Origin: Aureibaculum algae
GTDB lineage: Bacteria; Bacteroidota; Bacteroidia; Flavobacteriales; Flavobacteriaceae
Reading direction: 5' to 3'
NCBI RefSeq assembly: GCF_006065315.1
Contig: NZ_CP040749.1
Coordinates: 3,238,501-3,302,500, forward strand
Length of the DNA stretch: 64,000 nucleotides
Each line of letters begins with the position of its first letter. The first letter of the stretch is position 1. Shown piece after piece: positions 60,887-64,000 of this stretch. The notes under the pieces are model-generated. The model was given only the letters and a program-made list of their open reading frames with translations, did not search any database and had not been told where the DNA came from. The position numbers and the translations under genes were made by a program.

Positions 60887-61867
60887 TTACATATTTAGCA
60901 AATATGCAAATACTAATGGTGCAACAATTGTTGCATCGCTTTCAATAATAAACTTCGGCGTATCTATGTCTAATTTACCCCAAGTAATTTTCTCGTTAGG
61001 AACTGCTCCTGAATACGAACCATAACTTGTTGTTGAATCAGATATTTGACAAAAATAACTCCAAAAAGGCGTTTCTGGACGCTCCATATCTTGATATAAC
61101 ATTGGTACTACACAAATCGGAAAATCACCGGCAATTCCACCACCTATTTGAAAGAAACCAATACCATTTTCAGAATTATCAGTATACCAGTCAGCCAAAA
61201 ATGTCATATATTCAATACCACTTTTCATGGTACTTGCTTTTAATTCTCCTTTTAACACATAAGATGCAAAAATATTGCCCATGGTACTATCTTCCCAACC
61301 TGGACAAATAATCGGTAGATTTTTTTCAGCTGCCGCATACATCCATGAATCTTTCAAGTCAATTTCGTAATAGTCTTCTAAAACACCAGACAATAAAAGT
61401 TTATACATGTATTCATGCGGTAAGTATCGCTCACCAGCATCTTCTGCATCTTTCCAAATTTTAAAAATATGCTTTTGTAACCTTCTAAAAGCTTCTTCTT
61501 CTGGTATACAAGTATCAGTAACCCTATTCAAGCCTTTTTCAAGTAAATCCCATTCATCTTGAGGCGTTAAATCTCTATAATTAGGGACACGTTTATAATG
61601 CGAATGTGCTACCAAGTTCATAATATCTTCTTCCAAGTTTGCACCGGTACAAGAAATTATTTGCACTTTATCTTGACGGATAACTTCAGCAAATATTTTA
61701 CCTAATTCAGCCGTACTCATTGCACCTGCCAGAGATACTAGCATTTTAGCACCTTTATTTAATTGGTCTTCGTAACCTTTTGCAGCATCGACCAAAGCGG
61801 CTGCGTTAAAGTGTAGATAATATTTTTCTACAAAATTTGATATAGGTCCTTTAATCATCGTCTTCAT
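60887..61867 (-). CDS. Deoxyhypusine synthase-like protein, probable homospermidine synthase
   Basis: This 326-residue protein of the deoxyhypusine synthase family has AAALVDAAKGYEDQLNKGAK at the start, the NAD-binding VSLAGAMSTAELG, QIGGGIAGDFPICVVPM, and the active-site Lys in ITWGKLD near residue 296. Bacteroidota have EF-P rather than eIF5A, so the target cannot be eIF5A. A cyanobacterial homologue is needed to make homospermidine. Its start overlaps the speB 3' end by 17 bases, which supports a polyamine role. Confidence 0.85.
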   Translation of the reverse strand: MKTMIKGPISNFVEKYYLHFNAAALVDAAKGYEDQLNKGAKMLVSLAGAMSTAELGKIFAEVIRQDKVQIISCTGANLEEDIMNLVAHSHYKRVPNYRDLTPQDEWDLLEKGLNRVTDTCIPEEEAFRRLQKHIFKIWKDAEDAGERYLPHEYMYKLLLSGVLEDYYEIDLKDSWMYAAAEKNLPIICPGWEDSTMGNIFASYVLKGELKASTMKSGIEYMTFLADWYTDNSENGIGFFQIGGGIAGDFPICVVPMLYQDMERPETPFWSYFCQISDSTTSYGSYSGAVPNEKITWGKLDIDTPKFIIESDATIVAPLVFAYLLNM

Positions 61868-62789
61868 CTATAAAGTTAGCAATATTATTTTTTAATGCTA
61901 TAGCATCATCATTTAATTCATCAAAATCGTCAACATCAAGGTCAGCGAATTTATAACTTAACATTTTATAATACAATTTAGCAGCTAAAAAATCTGAAGA
62001 TTTATCATCTTCGTTAGGACAAAGCTCAACGATATCAAAACCAACGACGTTTTTTTCTTTAAAAACTTGCTTTAAAAAATCTAATGTTTCGTACCATAAT
62101 AATCCTCCTGGCTCTGGTGTACCAGTGCTTGGCATAATTGACGGATCAAAAGCATCTAAATCAAATGTAATAAAAACATTCTCAGTCATTAAATCTATTA
62201 CATTTTCTACCCAATATTCATTAGTTACCATTTCATGGGCAAAAAATGTTTTCTCGGTATCCATAACCGTTTTCTCAAGAACATCCATACTACGGATTCC
62301 AACTTGAATTAAGTTGGTATTTTGACTAGCTTCATAAACAGCACAAGCATGATTACATTTAGTACCTTCATACTCAGGTCTTAAATCGGCATGAGCGTCA
62401 ATATGCAAAACAGTTAAGCTATTAAAACATTCGTTAAAAGCTCTAATTGTACCAATAGAAATAGAATGCTCACCACCAAAAATGGTTACGAATTTATTCT
62501 TATTGATATACTTTTTAACAGTTTGGTGTACTTCTTCTACCATTGCTTCTGGCGAACTATCTTCTGTAACCGCCTCAGCTAAGAAAACACCTTGTTTGTA
62601 AACTTCTGAATCTGTTTCAATATCGTACAGTTCCATGTTTTCTGATGCTTCTAAAAAAGCATCAGGACCTTTGTTTGCACCTTTTTGCCATGTGCTTGTT
62701 CCATCATAAGGAACAGGAATTAATACCACTTGTGCTTTTTCAAGTTTTGAATATTCCTGTGGAATTCCAGCATACGTTTTGTTACTCAT
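61851..62789 (-). CDS. speB: Agmatinase
   Basis: This 312-residue ureohydrolase has the two-manganese motifs GGEHSISIG, HIDAHADLRPEY and FDLDAFDPSIMP with GTPEPGG after it. It should turn agmatine into putrescine and urea. The start overlaps the speA stop region by eight bases and its end overlaps the DHS-like gene by 17, so the three are one translationally coupled operon. The C-terminus is acidic (FIDEDDD). Confidence 0.92.
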   Translation of the reverse strand: MSNKTYAGIPQEYSKLEKAQVVLIPVPYDGTSTWQKGANKGPDAFLEASENMELYDIETDSEVYKQGVFLAEAVTEDSSPEAMVEEVHQTVKKYINKNKFVTIFGGEHSISIGTIRAFNECFNSLTVLHIDAHADLRPEYEGTKCNHACAVYEASQNTNLIQVGIRSMDVLEKTVMDTEKTFFAHEMVTNEYWVENVIDLMTENVFITFDLDAFDPSIMPSTGTPEPGGLLWYETLDFLKQVFKEKNVVGFDIVELCPNEDDKSSDFLAAKLYYKMLSYKFADLDVDDFDELNDDAIALKNNIANFIDEDDD

Positions 62790-64000
62790 AATAGCCTAAA
62801 ATTTTTAAAAAATCTGTGTGTGTTTGTTGTTGTGAAAATAATTTAGTTCTGATGTTCCCATCGCTGTCTTTATCAATTAATATATGTTTAGGTTGCGGAA
62901 TTAAACAATGTTGTAATCCTCCAAAACCTCCTATTGATTGTTGGTATGCTCCCGTATTAAAAAAACCAATATATAACGGTTTATCATCTCTATACACAGG
63001 CATGTAAATAGCATTAATATGTTGTTCTGAATTGTAATAATCATCACTATCACAAGTTAATCCACCCAATAAAACCCTTTCATAATTAGAATTCCATCTG
63101 TTAATAGGTAACATTACAAAACGTTTATTTATGGCCCAAGAATCTGGTAACGTTGTGATAAATGAAGAATCAATCATATTCCAATTCTCTCTATCATTTT
63201 GTTTTTTCTGATACAATACTTTGTAAATAGCACCTCCACTCTCTCCTACGGTAAAACTTCCAAATTCTGTAAAGATATTAGGTACGTCAACTTCAGCTTC
63301 CTGACAGGTTAAATTAATTTGATTTACAATTTCATCAATCATATATTCATAATCAAAATCAAATGCTAGTGAGTTTTTAATTGGAAAGCCTCCACCTATA
63401 TTTAGACTGTCTAACGTTGGACAAATCTTTTTCAAGCTAACATAGACTTTCAAACATTTTAACAACTCATTCCAATAATAGGCATTGTCTCTAATACCTG
63501 TATTGATAAAAAAGTGAAGCATTTTTAACGATACCTTCGGATTGTCTTGTATTTGATTTTTGTAAAAAGGTACAATATTTTTATACCCAATACCCAATCT
63601 ACTTGTATAAAATTCAAATTTAGGCTCTTCTTCAGAAGCAATTCTAATACCCACTTTAAATTTACCGTCTATTTCTTCACTTAGTAAACTAATCTCCTCA
63701 TAATTATCAATAATAGGAATACAGTTTTCATGTCCACTATTAATTAATCTTGCAATATTTAATACGTATTGTTCACGTTTAAATCCGTTACAAAGGATGT
63801 AATCTGTGTCTTTGATCTTACCATTTTCTATTAATTTTTCAACAATATTAATATCAAAGGCAGAGGACGTCTCTATATGAATGTCGTTTTTTAAAGCTTC
63901 GTTCAGAACAAAATTAAAGTGCGAACTTTTTGTACAATAACAATAATGGTATTTACCTTTATAATTATGTTTTTCAAAGGCTTTTGCGAACCAACTTTTT
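62782..64000 (-). CDS. speA: Biosynthetic arginine decarboxylase, C-terminal part (runs off the window)
   Basis: The open frame continues to the right window edge, so 405 residues of the C-terminal part are visible; a GTG at 63654 is internal (FKVGIRIA), not a start. It is a fold III PLP enzyme: the cofactor Lys is in CYCTKSSHF near the visible N-end, FYTSRLGIGY and SLNIGGGFPIK bind PLP, and LLGGLTCDSDDYY holds the Cys-Asp pair of the second active-site half. It makes agmatine from arginine, the first step before SpeB. Confidence 0.92.
   Translation of the reverse strand, partial: KSWFAKAFEKHNYKGKYHYCYCTKSSHFNFVLNEALKNDIHIETSSAFDINIVEKLIENGKIKDTDYILCNGFKREQYVLNIARLINSGHENCIPIIDNYEEISLLSEEIDGKFKVGIRIASEEEPKFEFYTSRLGIGYKNIVPFYKNQIQDNPKVSLKMLHFFINTGIRDNAYYWNELLKCLKVYVSLKKICPTLDSLNIGGGFPIKNSLAFDFDYEYMIDEIVNQINLTCQEAEVDVPNIFTEFGSFTVGESGGAIYKVLYQKKQNDRENWNMIDSSFITTLPDSWAINKRFVMLPINRWNSNYERVLLGGLTCDSDDYYNSEQHINAIYMPVYRDDKPLYIGFFNTGAYQQSIGGFGGLQHCLIPQPKHILIDKDSDGNIRTKLFSQQQTHTDFLKILGYYE

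Noticed and set aside
63007..63654. Independent short arginine decarboxylase starting at GTG 63654
   Set aside because: The frame is open to the window edge and the upstream residues, including the PLP-binding Lys, match the enzyme, so the GTG is an internal Val codon.

Overview
The window looks like chromosomal DNA from a marine-type member of the Flavobacteriaceae (Bacteroidota). The DNA is AT-rich. Promoter-like TAnnTTTG boxes sit about 15-35 bases before several starts, and the genes lack Shine-Dalgarno leaders. Family hallmarks are a fused CcoNO cytochrome cbb3 oxidase with a single-haem CcoP, Oar-type TonB receptors, an rpsF-rpsR-rplI operon, and many proteins with short Bacteroidota-style signal peptides or lipoboxes. 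No rRNA or tRNA gene was recognised.

Region 1 (about 1-9280) is accessory DNA. It reads as an integron-like gene-cassette array with no integrase gene in view. Small plus-strand genes of unknown function are separated by 110-245 bp imperfect inverted repeats. The first and last bases of each complete cassette are reverse complements of each other (GTTGTAAAC/GTTTACAAC, GTTGTGGTTA/TAACCACAAC, GTTGTAACC/GGTTACAAC, GTTATGCAGC/GCTGCATAAC), as expected of cassettes bounded by attC sites. Cargo includes a lipoprotein, secreted proteins, a two-gene cassette with its own promoter, and an 822-residue nuclease-like/P-loop protein that could be a defence gene. Two insertion sequences, IS110 type and IS1182 type, both lie in attC-like sites. 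A 16-bp palindrome (6-bp arms, 4-bp loop) occurs three times here. Two copies coincide with the only two frame breaks in the IS1182 transposase.

Region 2 (9.7-20.4 kb) holds a GT4 glycosyltransferase, a 1397-residue glycosyltransferase fused to a phosphodiester glycosidase domain, a tRNA-dihydrouridine synthase, an aldehyde dehydrogenase and a secreted GH3 glycosidase. Region 3 (20.5-29.7 kb) is a complete cbb3 oxidase locus on the minus strand: ccoI, ccoS, ccoNO, ccoQ, ccoP, ccoG, fixH and a SafE-like membrane protein. A divergent Crp/Fnr regulator sits beside it. Two nearly identical palindromes (ATGATAAA(A/T)GTCAT) stand at matching distances from the ccoI and ccoS promoters and are probably its operators.

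Region 4 (29.8-41.3 kb) carries a TrmH-type methyltransferase, a sirtuin, a HEAT-like protein, a four-copy 140-bp tandem repeat, a haem-binding protein, an Oar-like TonB receptor, ribosomal proteins S6/S18/L9, a fatty acid hydroxylase-family membrane protein and a second TonB receptor. Region 5 (41.7-50.9 kb) has a mannonate oxidoreductase/mannonate dehydratase pair for uronate breakdown, several secreted proteins, and a beta-propeller-like lipoprotein behind a cobalamin riboswitch (a BtuG-like candidate). Region 6 (51-64 kb) has a 1159-residue protein that may be a PPi-type PEP carboxykinase, PriA, a dienelactone hydrolase, a sigma-54-driven basic secreted protein, and a polyamine operon (speA, speB, a deoxyhypusine-synthase-like gene and a poly-Asp protein) that probably makes homospermidine.
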